A DNA stretch of 64,000 bases, taken from positions 184,929 to 248,928 of the forward strand of contig NZ_KE384381.1 in the NCBI RefSeq assembly GCF_000425465.1, read 5' to 3'. The stretch is from Flavobacterium filum DSM 17961 (lineage in GTDB: Bacteria > Bacteroidota > Bacteroidia > Flavobacteriales > Flavobacteriaceae). Below, piece by piece: positions 42,511-51,876 of the stretch; positions within the stretch are counted from its first letter, which is position 1, and every line of letters starts with the position of its first letter. Both the position numbers and the translations under genes were made by a program. A model generated the notes under the pieces. The model did no database searches. It was not told the DNA's origin and saw nothing but the letters and a program-made list of their open reading frames with translations.

Positions 42511-43833
42511 TTAATTCTCATTAAATTTACTATCGCCCAACATTGATGACTGATTTTTTTTCCAATATTCTTTTAGTTGTTGAGCATATTGTCTAGGTGT
42601 AATTTTAATATAACTTAAAAACTGACTTTCAGTCTGATGCCCTGTAATTTTCATAATAGTCAGAGTATCCAATTTACCATATAAATTGGTTGCAAAGGAA
42701 CGTCTGCAAATGTGCGAAGTAACCAATTCGTATTTTTTATATATCCCTACTTTTTTTCTGAAAATTGTCTTTTTCTTTCCATTTGCTTTGATTTCAATTT
42801 CATCCATCCTAGCACCTTCAACTTTTTCATTAATCCCAACTTCTTCACATACTTTTTTTATGTAGTCATTAAATTTTTGGTCACTTATTTCTCGGGGAAA
42901 TTTGCCATTTCTTTTATCAAGAATTGATTGGACTTGGCTATGAATTGGAATGATAACCGGGTAATCAGTTTTCTTAGTTTGAATTTCTATAAATCCATCA
43001 ATAATATTTTTTGGAGTTAATCTTAAAAAATCTGAAATTCTCAATCCTGTTCTTAATCCAATTATGAACCAATCTCTCGCATTATCGAGATAATCCAACT
43101 CAAAAACATGATTAAAGATTGAATTGATTTCAACTTCATTCAAGTAAATATCCTTCGTTTTATTGCTTGGAGTATAAAAACTTTGCATCTTTATCTCGTT
43201 ATTCACTTTTATACCTTTTCTCTCTGCATTGTTGATCATTAATTTTATATCATCAACATAACCACCGATGGTATTAGGATTTAATTTTTGTTTCTTTTCT
43301 AAAAAATCAACAAAATCAGAATGAAATTGCAAATTAATATCAGTTATTAATAATTTCTTGTTTTTATAACTTTCAAAAGCTTCAACTTTTTTTAATGTCG
43401 TTTTGTAATGCTGAATAGTTCTTGGTTTTACTAAAGTGTTATTCCTAGTTTTTTTCGTTTTAGATTCATCTATATATGAATTAATATAATTTGAAAAAAA
43501 TATTCGATCATCAATCAAATCATTTTTTGTTTCTCTATTGAGAAAAACTTTTATCTTCTCTTTTAACCATTTAGAATTGAAAACTACTCCTTCTTTTAAT
43601 CCTTTATTAAATTCGCTTACTATGAACCGATCTAAATCTTTAATAGTCAAATTAACACCATCACTATCAAAGCCATTCGTTTGCAAAACTTCAGACTTTG
43701 AAATGCTCCATCTTCCATTTGGAATTTTCAATCCAGTTGAACATTCTAAGTCAAACTCATTTGATTGTTTGAAACGATAATAAATTGCATTCCAATCATT
43801 TTTAGTCTTAACTCTGAAACTACCTGAAGCCAT
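42511..43833 (-). CDS. Tyrosine recombinase (integrase)
   Basis: This 440-aa integrase has an N-terminal arm-binding domain, a SAM-like core-binding domain (about residues 110-215) and a catalytic domain with the Arg of GLRTGLRISD, H-I-C-R-R in the box II region, the second His in ITGHQ and a C-terminal Tyr in SYIKI. It carries out site-specific integration at the 3' end of tRNA-Leu, judging from the att repeats. It lies 186 bp inside attR and is transcribed away from it. Confidence 0.93.
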   Translation of the reverse strand: MASGSFRVKTKNDWNAIYYRFKQSNEFDLECSTGLKIPNGRWSISKSEVLQTNGFDSDGVNLTIKDLDRFIVSEFNKGLKEGVVFNSKWLKEKIKVFLNRETKNDLIDDRIFFSNYINSYIDESKTKKTRNNTLVKPRTIQHYKTTLKKVEAFESYKNKKLLITDINLQFHSDFVDFLEKKQKLNPNTIGGYVDDIKLMINNAERKGIKVNNEIKMQSFYTPSNKTKDIYLNEVEINSIFNHVFELDYLDNARDWFIIGLRTGLRISDFLRLTPKNIIDGFIEIQTKKTDYPVIIPIHSQVQSILDKRNGKFPREISDQKFNDYIKKVCEEVGINEKVEGARMDEIEIKANGKKKTIFRKKVGIYKKYELVTSHICRRSFATNLYGKLDTLTIMKITGHQTESQFLSYIKITPRQYAQQLKEYWKKNQSSMLGDSKFNEN

Positions 43834-43874
43834 ATTTTTTAAATTTTAAACAAATATAAAAAACATTTGCTCCA

Positions 43875-43895
43875 TTCCCCTAATGTTCCCCTAAA
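43875..43895 (+). promoter_or_regulatory. Candidate right integrase arm site (paired TTCCCC)
   Basis: TTCCCCTAATGTTCCCCTAA has the same layout and orientation as the pair at 16450-16470, differing only at A/T positions. It lies 42 bp upstream of the integrase start and 125 bp inside attR. Confidence 0.5.
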
Positions 43896-44019
43896 TTTGT
43901 TAATTAATAGAAATCAACAAAGATTAATATTAATTTAAAATGTTTTTAAATACTTTATTTACAATACATTAATGATAATAACTACTTTTTTTGAATTATC
44001 ATTAATCTAGCAAAGTACA

Positions 44020-44033
44020 CCTATCACCCGCAC
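44020..44033 (+). repeat. attR: right 14-bp direct repeat of the element
   Basis: CCTATCACCCGCAC is identical to the tRNA-Leu 3' end copy at 16378-16391. No other part of a tRNA is present here. Confidence 0.92.
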
Positions 44034-44063
44034 AAAGCTCAAATGAAAGTTTGAGCTTTTTTG
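44034..44063 (+). terminator. Original tRNA-Leu terminator, displaced by integration
   Basis: Stem AAAGCTCAAA/TTTGAGCTTT followed by a T-run starts at the base after attR. Before integration it would have lain directly after tRNA-Leu. Confidence 0.85.
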
Positions 44064-44207
44064 TTTTGATTCATTTTCAGTTATTTATTAAACTACAACG
44101 TTTGAGAAATGCAGATTTTAAAAAAAAAGTTGTTAACTATTTAGATATATCTAAAAATAGTTATCTTAGTTTGCAATTTTCAATAAACAAAAAACACATT
44201 TAACTTT

Positions 44208-47200
44208 ATGAAAAGAATTACGTTGCTTTTCTGTGCTTTTTTCTTGTTCTTATCTACTTCACATTACAGTCAAAATTTTGGGACTTTTGCATCCGCTGTT
44301 TGGTTGACAGATTGTAATACATCCAATTTTTTTAATACCACAGGTGAAGGACCAAGTTTAATTGGACCTCCACAAAATGTATTTACCGATACCAATTTTG
44401 GTGTTTTTATTCAAAACTCCGGAACGTTTATATTGCGTGGTGGTGAAGTGAAAACATTTAAAACCAGTAACGGTAACGCTTGTAGTGTTCGAATGAACTA
44501 CCGAATTTACCTTGAATCAGACACTCCCGGCGGATTTAACACTATTGATTTTCCATTTTTTAATGATTGTAACACGGCAATTAGTGAATTCCCTTCCGGT
44601 GGACCCTGTGGGGAAGGGGATCAAAAATGGCAAAGAGTAATCGCTGACGGGACTACCACGCCGTTTAGCCCGGTAAACTTAACGACTTTTGCACCCGGAA
44701 ATTATGTATTGGAAGTTTTTTATGACGTGACAGGAGATTTTGATTCACCTTCACAATGTGATGATACAGTTTTTGTGAGCAATAACGGAAATAATTTCAA
44801 AGCCTACTTCTCGATTAGAGCCAATCCGAACTTTATTGCTTTTAATCCTACTACTTGTTCAGGAACAGAAGGAACAATTACCATTGAAAATTTAAATCCA
44901 AATTCTTCTTATTCATTGTCCTATAATGACGATGGATCATCAGTTGGGCCAATTTCTATAATCGCCGACAATAATGGACAGTTTGTGATTACAGGATTAA
45001 ATGCCGGTAGCTACAGTAACTTTAACTTTGTGATAAACAATTGTTCAACTACTATAAACACGACAATTTCTCTAAATGACCCAACAGTTAATCCACCTAC
45101 ATCCGGCGGAAATCAATCGGTTTGTGAAGACAGTCCCATTCAAACCTTAACTGCCCAAGCTACTACAAATGATGGGTCAATTATTGTGTGGTATGATGCA
45201 CCCGTTGATGGCACAATTGTTACAGACCCAACTTTATCTAGTGTTGGCACAATAGTTTATTACGCAGAAGCTCAAAACACAACTTCAAACTGTATTAGTT
45301 CGACCAGAACTCCGGTAAGCTTAACTATTAATCCAGCTCCATTAGCTCCAACCGGAGACACTGTTCAGTTGATTTGTAATGATGCAACTGTTATCTTTAC
45401 TTTAGCTGATTTAATCGTAAATGGAGTTAATTTACAATGGTATGCCGATCAAGATGCAACTATTCCTTTAGCCACTAGTACTCCAATTGTAAACAACACC
45501 ACCTACTATGTTACACAAACCGTTAATGGTTGTGAAAGCAATTCAGCCCTAGCCGTGTTGGCGTTGTTGAACAATCAAATTGTACCGGAAATTACTGTTG
45601 TACAACCAACATGTGCCACACCAACCGGCAGTATTGAAATAACCAATCCAATTTCTACCGGAAATGTTTATCCTGATTTAATTATTTCTGAAATTACAGA
45701 TGAGTCGCTTGGTTCTTTAACCTATATTGAATTATTCAACGGAACCGGAAATATGATTGATTTAGCGAATTACCGAATTAAAGTTTATAATAACGGTGGT
45801 CCCAATCCGTCCTGTAATTTACTATTGAGTGGTTTAATACCTCATAATACTGTAAAAGTTGTCTCCATTGGCAGTAACGGAAATCAAGGCGGTGTAGTTC
45901 CGGATTTGGTTTTTGCGAGTTGCGGTGGCGTAAATATCGATGATAACATTCGTTTGACTTCTGCCTCAGATGTATTGATTGATCTTTGGGGAAGAACAGA
46001 CGGAATTGCTTTTACACCAAATAACGAACCCGGATATACTTACCGTAGATTACCAACCGCTATAGCACCAAGCACCACATGGAATCCGGCTGACTGGGAA
46101 GCATTTGACCCACAAGATTATACGAATATTGGTCAGTTTATCAATGTTTCCTCGGGTTCTTTCGATTACAGTATTGATAATGGTTCGACCTTTCAAACGA
46201 ATCCATTGTTTGGAAATTTAACTCCCGGAACCTATACTGTACTTGTTAGAGATGTTCAAACGGGTTGTGTTTCACAAGCAGTAATTGTTGTATTAGCCAA
46301 TCCAAATGAAAATAATGTTCCGGTATTTACATTTGGCAATACCTTAACCATTTGTTCAGGTGATGATGTACCGGTTTTACCAACTGTTGATAACAATGGA
46401 GTAAATGGAACTTGGAATCCAACCACAATTGACAATACACAATCAAATACGTATATATTTACCCCGAATGACACTCAATGTTATTCCACTTTTACTTTAA
46501 CTGTATCGGTTTCTACGTCAACAGTGCCTGTTTTTAATTTTGGAAATGCGATTTCTATTTGTAACGGAGAGGCTGTTCCTTCATTACCTATGATTGACAA
46601 CAATGGAATTACTGGAAATTGGAATCCAACTTCTATAGATAATTCTTTATCAGGCACTTATATTTTTACACCTGATAATAATCCATGTGCTTCGGAATAT
46701 ACTTTAAACGTTACCGTAAATGATGTCATCACACCGGTATTCAATTTTAATAATTCAATTTCTATTTGTACTAGTGTTCAAGCTCCTCTACTTCCTACTA
46801 TTGATAATAATGGAATTATAGGAAGTTGGAATCCGTCACAAATTGACGATACCGATGGTGGAATTTACACTTTTACACCTGATGCCGGTCAATGTGCCGC
46901 TAATTTTATATTAACCGTTAATATTATAAATTTTGCAACCCCAGTTTTTGATTTCGGTAACACACTTACCATTTGCGAAGGCGATACCGTTCCCGTTTTA
47001 CCGGATGTTGACAACAATGGCGTAAATGGCTATTGGAGTCCGGCAGCAATTGATAATACTACAAACGGCACTTATACTTTTATCGTTAACAATTCTGAAT
47101 GTGCAGTGAATTTTACCTTAACTGTTTCAGTAAATCCACAAGTTGCTCCAATTTTTAATTTTGGAAATACGATAACCATTTGTAGTGGAGATGCTGTACC

Positions 47201-48278
47201 AACTTTGCCACTAGTTGACAACAATAGCATTTCAGGAACGTGGAATGTTCCAACCATCAACAATACCCAATCGGGAACTTATATTTTTTCGCCTAATCCA
47301 AATCAATGTGCTTCATCATTTACTTTAACCGTAAATGTGAATCAAAATGTAGTGCCAACATTTTCTTTTGGAAACAGTTTAACCATTTGTGCTGGTGATG
47401 CGGTTCCGGTTTTGCCAAATTTATCCAACAATTCTATTTCGGGAAATTGGAATAATACTACGGTAAGCAACACCAATTCGGCAGTATATACTTTCACCCC
47501 AAATGCCGGTCAATGTAGTAGTGTTTTTCAATTTACGGTAACAGTAAATCAACCTGTTATTCCCACTTTTAACTTGGTGGAAAATGTTTGCTACAATAGC
47601 CCAAGTGTTTTATTGCCAACTTTATCTGATAACGGTATCACCGGAACATGGAATCCTGCAAGTGTGAATACTTTACAAACAACGCAATATTTATTTACAC
47701 CAAGTTCAGGATGTGCAACCACAACTTTAGTAACTATTTCTGTTTTACCGGAAATTGAAATTGATGTAACTACTGATTGTGAAAACAATGTATTTATGAT
47801 TGGTGCACAATTGGCAAACAATTCAGATTTAATTGTAACAAGTTACGAATGGCTCAACCAAAATGGTCAAACAGTTGGGTTGAATGCTCCTACTTTTAAT
47901 GTGACTGAATATGTAAGAAGTACTTCTGAAACAGAAACCTTCCCAATTCAATTTTCCATTCGAATTACAACAGCTGACGGATGTTTTGTTGAACAACCCA
48001 TAACCATTAACAATATTTTCTGCGGCATTCAAAAAGGTATTTCGCCTAATGGCGACGGAGCCAATGATTATTTTGATTTAGAATTACTTGATGTTGAAAA
48101 ACTGAGTATTTTTAATCGTTATGGTCTTGAAGTATATCAAAAGAATAATTATAAAACAGAGTGGATAGGTCAAACCAATGATGGCAAAGAATTACCCACG
48201 GGAACCTATTATTATGTCATTCATTTTAGGAACAGTGAAGCCAAAACCGGATGGATTTATATCAATAGAGAAAATTAA
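44208..48278 (+). CDS. T9SS type B exported repeat protein with lamin-tail domain
   Basis: This 1356-aa exported protein has a signal peptide (about residues 1-21), PKD/Ig-like regions, a lamin-tail-like domain (about 488-600, LIISEITDES...YIELFNGTG), and then seven tandem repeats of about 69 aa. The repeats run P-V-F-x-F-G-N-x-L-T-I-C-x-G-D ... D-N-N-G ... W-N-P ... Y-x-F-T-P at about residues 704-1185, the last one divergent. The C-terminus is the gliding-motility/type B T9SS sorting domain (ISPNGDGANDYF ... GTYYYVIHF). It is probably secreted or anchored at the cell surface. Ligand unknown. Confidence 0.88.
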   Translation: MKRITLLFCAFFLFLSTSHYSQNFGTFASAVWLTDCNTSNFFNTTGEGPSLIGPPQNVFTDTNFGVFIQNSGTFILRGGEVKTFKTSNGNACSVRMNYRIYLESDTPGGFNTIDFPFFNDCNTAISEFPSGGPCGEGDQKWQRVIADGTTTPFSPVNLTTFAPGNYVLEVFYDVTGDFDSPSQCDDTVFVSNNGNNFKAYFSIRANPNFIAFNPTTCSGTEGTITIENLNPNSSYSLSYNDDGSSVGPISIIADNNGQFVITGLNAGSYSNFNFVINNCSTTINTTISLNDPTVNPPTSGGNQSVCEDSPIQTLTAQATTNDGSIIVWYDAPVDGTIVTDPTLSSVGTIVYYAEAQNTTSNCISSTRTPVSLTINPAPLAPTGDTVQLICNDATVIFTLADLIVNGVNLQWYADQDATIPLATSTPIVNNTTYYVTQTVNGCESNSALAVLALLNNQIVPEITVVQPTCATPTGSIEITNPISTGNVYPDLIISEITDESLGSLTYIELFNGTGNMIDLANYRIKVYNNGGPNPSCNLLLSGLIPHNTVKVVSIGSNGNQGGVVPDLVFASCGGVNIDDNIRLTSASDVLIDLWGRTDGIAFTPNNEPGYTYRRLPTAIAPSTTWNPADWEAFDPQDYTNIGQFINVSSGSFDYSIDNGSTFQTNPLFGNLTPGTYTVLVRDVQTGCVSQAVIVVLANPNENNVPVFTFGNTLTICSGDDVPVLPTVDNNGVNGTWNPTTIDNTQSNTYIFTPNDTQCYSTFTLTVSVSTSTVPVFNFGNAISICNGEAVPSLPMIDNNGITGNWNPTSIDNSLSGTYIFTPDNNPCASEYTLNVTVNDVITPVFNFNNSISICTSVQAPLLPTIDNNGIIGSWNPSQIDDTDGGIYTFTPDAGQCAANFILTVNIINFATPVFDFGNTLTICEGDTVPVLPDVDNNGVNGYWSPAAIDNTTNGTYTFIVNNSECAVNFTLTVSVNPQVAPIFNFGNTITICSGDAVPTLPLVDNNSISGTWNVPTINNTQSGTYIFSPNPNQCASSFTLTVNVNQNVVPTFSFGNSLTICAGDAVPVLPNLSNNSISGNWNNTTVSNTNSAVYTFTPNAGQCSSVFQFTVTVNQPVIPTFNLVENVCYNSPSVLLPTLSDNGITGTWNPASVNTLQTTQYLFTPSSGCATTTLVTISVLPEIEIDVTTDCENNVFMIGAQLANNSDLIVTSYEWLNQNGQTVGLNAPTFNVTEYVRSTSETETFPIQFSIRITTADGCFVEQPITINNIFCGIQKGISPNGDGANDYFDLELLDVEKLSIFNRYGLEVYQKNNYKTEWIGQTNDGKELPTGTYYYVIHFRNSEAKTGWIYINREN

Positions 48279-48288
48279 TATCGCAGAG

Positions 48289-48312
48289 GCCAGTCAGATT
48301 TGACTGGCTTTT
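48289..48312 (+). terminator. Rho-independent terminator after the T9SS gene
   Basis: Stem GCCAGTCA/TGACTGGC with GATT loop, followed by TTTTG. Confidence 0.85.
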
Positions 48313-48386
48313 GTCTTAAAAATAAGTTAATCTAACTTTCGCACTTTTGAAAAATTACTATTTTGGCTTGGCAAACAAAATAAACA

Positions 48387-50513
48387 ATGAAAAACAAATT
48401 TTTAGCACTAGTTATCATGGGATTAACATTGGGACAAACAGAGGCTCAGGAAATTAAAAGACCTTTTTCTACCAATCCTTTTTTGAATCCTTATGATACC
48501 CCATTTAATGTTCCTCCTTTCCATTTGATTAAAAATGAACATTTTAAACCGGCTATTGAAGAAGGGATAAAAAGACACGCATTGGAAATCAAAGCGATTG
48601 CAACCAATAAAAGTGTTCCAACGTTTGAAAATACGATTTTAGCAATGGAAAATTCGGGCGAGCTGCTTTCCAATGTTTCTACTGTTTTTTACAACATGAA
48701 TTCGGCAAACACAAATGATGAAATTCAAAATATTGCCAAAGAAGTTGCTCCATTGCTATCTTCACACAACGATAATATTTATTTAAACAGTCAACTTTTT
48801 GGAAAAGTAAAACAATTGTGGGATGCAAAAAGTAAATTAAAATTAAATGCGGAACAACACAAACTTCTTGAAAAAACATACAAAGCTTTCGTTAGAAGTG
48901 GTGCAAATTTAAATGATGACGAAAAAAGACGACTAAGAGAACTTAATAGCGAAATGGCTGTTTTAACGTTAAAATTTGGTCAAAATATCTTAGCGGAAAC
49001 AAACAACTTCGAATATGTTGCCAACACCAAAGAGGAACTTTCCGGATTATCAGATGATTTAATTGCCGCCGCAGCTGAGACTGCAAAAGCAAAAGGAAAA
49101 CCCGGTAAATGGATGATTACCTTGTCTAACTCAAGTGTGATGCCATTTTTACAGTATTCTTCCAACAGAAAATTAAGAAAAGAAATTTGGGAAGCTTATA
49201 AAAACCGTTGCAACAATGGTAATGAATTTGATAATAATACCTATGCGGTTAGAATAGCAGCTATGCGAGCTGAAAAAGCTAAATTATTAGGTTATCCAAC
49301 ATTTGCTCACTATGTTTTAGAAGAAAGTATGGCAAAATCACCAGAAAAAGTACTTGATTTTTTAAACCAATTATGGGAACCTGCCATTGCAAAAGCAAAA
49401 ATAGAAGAAGCGGAAATCAAACAAATGATGGTGGCTGAAGGAATAAATGATGACGTACAACCTTATGACTGGCGTTATTACAGCGAAAAAATCAGAAAAG
49501 AAAAATTCGATTTAGACGAGCAAGAATTAAGACCTTATTTTAGTTTAGAAGCAGTCACCAACGGTGTATTCTTGGTTTGTGAAAAACTATACGGTCTAAA
49601 ATTTAAAGAATTGAAAAACGTTCCTTCTTATCATCCGGAGGCAACTGTTTGGGAAGTATTAGAAAAAGACGGCACACATCTTGGTGTTTTATATATGGAT
49701 TTTTATCCCAGAGCTTCTAAAAGAGGTGGTGCTTGGATGACCTCTTATCGACCACAAAAAACCGTTAACGGTAAACGAATTGCTCCGGTAATTTCCATTG
49801 TGTGTAATTTTTCTAAACCAACAGAAAATGCACCCGCTTTGTTTACGTTTGATGAAGTGACAACTTATTTCCACGAATTTGGACATGCCTTACACGGATT
49901 ATTATCGAATGTAACATACAAAAGTCTAGCCGGAACTAGTGTTCCAAGAGATTTTGTTGAACTTCCTTCACAAGTGATGGAAAATTGGGCCGCTGACCCG
50001 GAAGTATTGAAAATGTATGCCAAACATTATAAAACAGGTCAAACAATTCCCGATGCATTAATCAAAAAATTAGAGAATTCAGGAACGTATGGGCAAGGTT
50101 TTGCAACAGTTGAATATTTAGCTTCTGCTTTCTTAGACATGGATTTTCACAATTCTGATGGGAGAATCTCAGGTTCTGCCAATCAATTTGAAATGGATGC
50201 CATGAAACGTTTGGGTTTAATTAAATCTATTATTCCAAGACATCGAGCCAATTATTTCAGTCATGTTTTTGCCGGTGGATATGCCGCAGGATATTACAGC
50301 TACATTTGGTCAGGAGTATTGGATACAGATGCTTTTGATCAATTCAAACAAACTTCATTATTCAATGCAGCAAAAGCTAACTCTTTCCGCAAAAATGTTT
50401 TGGAAAAAGGTGGAACAGAAGAACCAATGGAATTATACAAAAAATTTAGAGGAAGTGAACCAAGCATTCAACCTTTGTTGAAAAAACGCGGTTTAGACAA
50501 GCAAACAAAATAA
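48387..50513 (+). CDS. M3 family metallopeptidase (peptidyl-dipeptidase Dcp-like), exported
   Basis: This 708-aa zinc peptidase has a signal peptide (about residues 1-20, ending EAQ) and the thimet-oligopeptidase fold. The zinc motif is HEFGHALHG with His496, Glu497 and His500, and the third ligand Glu lies in the ENWAADPEV region. It cleaves short peptides in the periplasm or beyond, probably releasing C-terminal dipeptides. Monocistronic, bounded by terminators on both sides. Confidence 0.9.
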   Translation: MKNKFLALVIMGLTLGQTEAQEIKRPFSTNPFLNPYDTPFNVPPFHLIKNEHFKPAIEEGIKRHALEIKAIATNKSVPTFENTILAMENSGELLSNVSTVFYNMNSANTNDEIQNIAKEVAPLLSSHNDNIYLNSQLFGKVKQLWDAKSKLKLNAEQHKLLEKTYKAFVRSGANLNDDEKRRLRELNSEMAVLTLKFGQNILAETNNFEYVANTKEELSGLSDDLIAAAAETAKAKGKPGKWMITLSNSSVMPFLQYSSNRKLRKEIWEAYKNRCNNGNEFDNNTYAVRIAAMRAEKAKLLGYPTFAHYVLEESMAKSPEKVLDFLNQLWEPAIAKAKIEEAEIKQMMVAEGINDDVQPYDWRYYSEKIRKEKFDLDEQELRPYFSLEAVTNGVFLVCEKLYGLKFKELKNVPSYHPEATVWEVLEKDGTHLGVLYMDFYPRASKRGGAWMTSYRPQKTVNGKRIAPVISIVCNFSKPTENAPALFTFDEVTTYFHEFGHALHGLLSNVTYKSLAGTSVPRDFVELPSQVMENWAADPEVLKMYAKHYKTGQTIPDALIKKLENSGTYGQGFATVEYLASAFLDMDFHNSDGRISGSANQFEMDAMKRLGLIKSIIPRHRANYFSHVFAGGYAAGYYSYIWSGVLDTDAFDQFKQTSLFNAAKANSFRKNVLEKGGTEEPMELYKKFRGSEPSIQPLLKKRGLDKQTK

Positions 50514-50535
50514 TAAATAAGGTTACTATTAATTC

Positions 50536-50576
50536 AAAAAAATCCCGAAAGCTTTTATTTTTCGGGATTTTTTATT
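50536..50576. terminator. Bidirectional terminator
   Basis: Stem AAAAATCCCGAAA/TTTCGGGATTTTT, with T-runs outside on both strands, between the convergent M3 peptidase and NTF2-like genes. Confidence 0.87.
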
Positions 50577-50580
50577 TTAT

Positions 50581-50943
50581 TTAACTGTGATAAACTCTTG
50601 AAAAAATAATTTTAGCGTCTCTTATTTCTAACACTTCTGCTACCAACATTTCTTCTTCATTTTCAACAGAACGAACATATTCCATAAATACACGATCTGA
50701 ATTTGCTGTCAATGAAGTTACTTTGTAATGCAACGTTGGCAATCGATCAAACGCATCTTTCCACCATTCTCGCATGGCTTCTTTACCAATGACTAAACCA
50801 TTCGTTTCCGGTTTTCTGATTTTTAGTTTCGGACTAAAATGTTGTGCCTGGTCGTCATAAAGCGACAACAATTGCTCTAAATTATGTTGATTGAAGGCGT
50901 CAAACCATTTGTAAGCAATAGACAAATTTACTTCGGCACTCAT
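50581..50943 (-). CDS. NTF2-like/SnoaL-like protein
   Basis: This 120-aa protein has the SnoaL-like fold: an N-terminal helix with YKWFDAFNQHNLEQLLSLYDD, a W-W motif (REWWKDAFDRLP) and four closing strands. Such proteins are small enzymes or ligand-binding domains with varied function. The start overlaps the pseudouridine synthase stop by one base, so it is co-transcribed with the isoprenoid/rRNA genes upstream, but a link in function is not evident. Confidence 0.75.
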   Translation of the reverse strand: MSAEVNLSIAYKWFDAFNQHNLEQLLSLYDDQAQHFSPKLKIRKPETNGLVIGKEAMREWWKDAFDRLPTLHYKVTSLTANSDRVFMEYVRSVENEEEMLVAEVLEIRDAKIIFSRVYHS

Positions 50944-51818
50944 TAAAATATTTTTAAATTGATGATTTCTTGTTCGGTTAAAAATCGCCAGTTGCCTCGC
51001 GGTAAATTCTTTTTGGTTAATCCGGCGAATGCCACACGGTCCACTTTTAGAACATTGTACCCAAATTTTTCAAAAATAGAGCGAACTACTTTTACGTTGG
51101 CAGTTCTTAGTTTGATTCCTATTTCAGTTTTAGGTTGCTCTTCAATATAACTGATTTCATCTACATAAAGTCGGTGTTCATCAAAAGAAACTCCGCCTTG
51201 AATCTTTTCTAAATCTTCAAACTTTAAGTTTTTATCTAACGAAACTTGGTAAATTTTGGTTGATTTTTGATTCGGCAAACTAAATTTTCGAATCATATCG
51301 GTATCATTCGTAAAAAGCAACAAACCGGTTGTATTTTTATCCATTCTACCAACGGGTTGTAATTTAGTTGGCGTTGCGTTTTTAATCAACTCATATACAT
51401 TTCGCATATCGCGTTCATCATCAACTGAGGTGGTAAAGTTCTTTGGTTTATTCAACAACACATATTCTTTTTTCTCAGGTGTAATGTTCGCTCCATCAAA
51501 ATTTACCACATCGCCGGGTTTTACTTTATAACCCATTTCTGTAATCACTTCACCATTCACTTTTACATTTCCAGATTGAATGTAAATATCCGCATCACGA
51601 CGCGAACAAGCACCGGAGTTGGCAATGTATTTATTTAAACGAATATCATCCGATTTTACTTTAGGTTTAGCAGGAGTTACATCTGGATTAGGCTTAGCTT
51701 TTTTTGGTTTTTGCGAACGCTTCGCCATAGCCGGTTTCGGTTTGCTAAAACCACTTGGCTTTCCACTTGTATTTTTGTTGGAAGTTGATTTTCTGCTGCT
51801 TCCGTCTTTTTTGTTCAT
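50943..51818 (-). CDS. rRNA pseudouridine synthase, RsuA/RluB family
   Basis: This 291-aa enzyme isomerizes a uridine in 23S or 16S rRNA. A lysine/proline-rich basic tail (residues 1-55) precedes an S4 RNA-binding domain (DIRLNKYIANSGACSRRDAD, about 56-115) and the catalytic domain with Asp in GRMDKNTTGLLLFTND. The long basic tail is typical of Flavobacteriia members. Which uridine it modifies (RluB-type position 2605 is the common choice) cannot be told. Confidence 0.88.
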   Translation of the reverse strand: MNKKDGSSRKSTSNKNTSGKPSGFSKPKPAMAKRSQKPKKAKPNPDVTPAKPKVKSDDIRLNKYIANSGACSRRDADIYIQSGNVKVNGEVITEMGYKVKPGDVVNFDGANITPEKKEYVLLNKPKNFTTSVDDERDMRNVYELIKNATPTKLQPVGRMDKNTTGLLLFTNDTDMIRKFSLPNQKSTKIYQVSLDKNLKFEDLEKIQGGVSFDEHRLYVDEISYIEEQPKTEIGIKLRTANVKVVRSIFEKFGYNVLKVDRVAFAGLTKKNLPRGNWRFLTEQEIINLKIF

Positions 51819-51876
51819 CTTAAAAATTTTTGCAAAGATACGGAATTGAAAATTGGGAATGTAAATCGATTTTTGA

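Larger units (their letters stand above)
16378..44033. mobile_element. Integrative element in tRNA-Leu carrying type IIG R-M and copper/heavy-metal resistance
   Basis: The element is bounded by identical 14-bp repeats, the left one forming the 3' end of tRNA-Leu. A tyrosine recombinase sits just inside the right end, reading away from it. A helix-turn-helix protein of excisionase type and an SF3-like helicase lie near the left end. A candidate origin region follows, then a restriction-modification block and a copper resistance block. No relaxase, coupling protein, type IV secretion, capsid, portal or terminase gene is visible, so it resembles a mobilizable island or satellite more than an ICE or prophage. 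One unit excised between the repeats would be 27,642 bp. Confidence 0.9.
43834..44207. other. Right junction region of the element
   Basis: This 374-bp gap between the integrase and the T9SS gene contains the right arm-site pair, attR, the displaced tRNA terminator, and then chromosomal DNA with an imperfect dyad (AACTATTTAGATA near 44135-44162) before the T9SS gene. No gene is seen. Confidence 0.7.

Noticed and set aside
16378..44033. Classification as integrative conjugative element or prophage
   Set aside because: No relaxase, coupling ATPase, tra, capsid, portal or terminase gene could be found.
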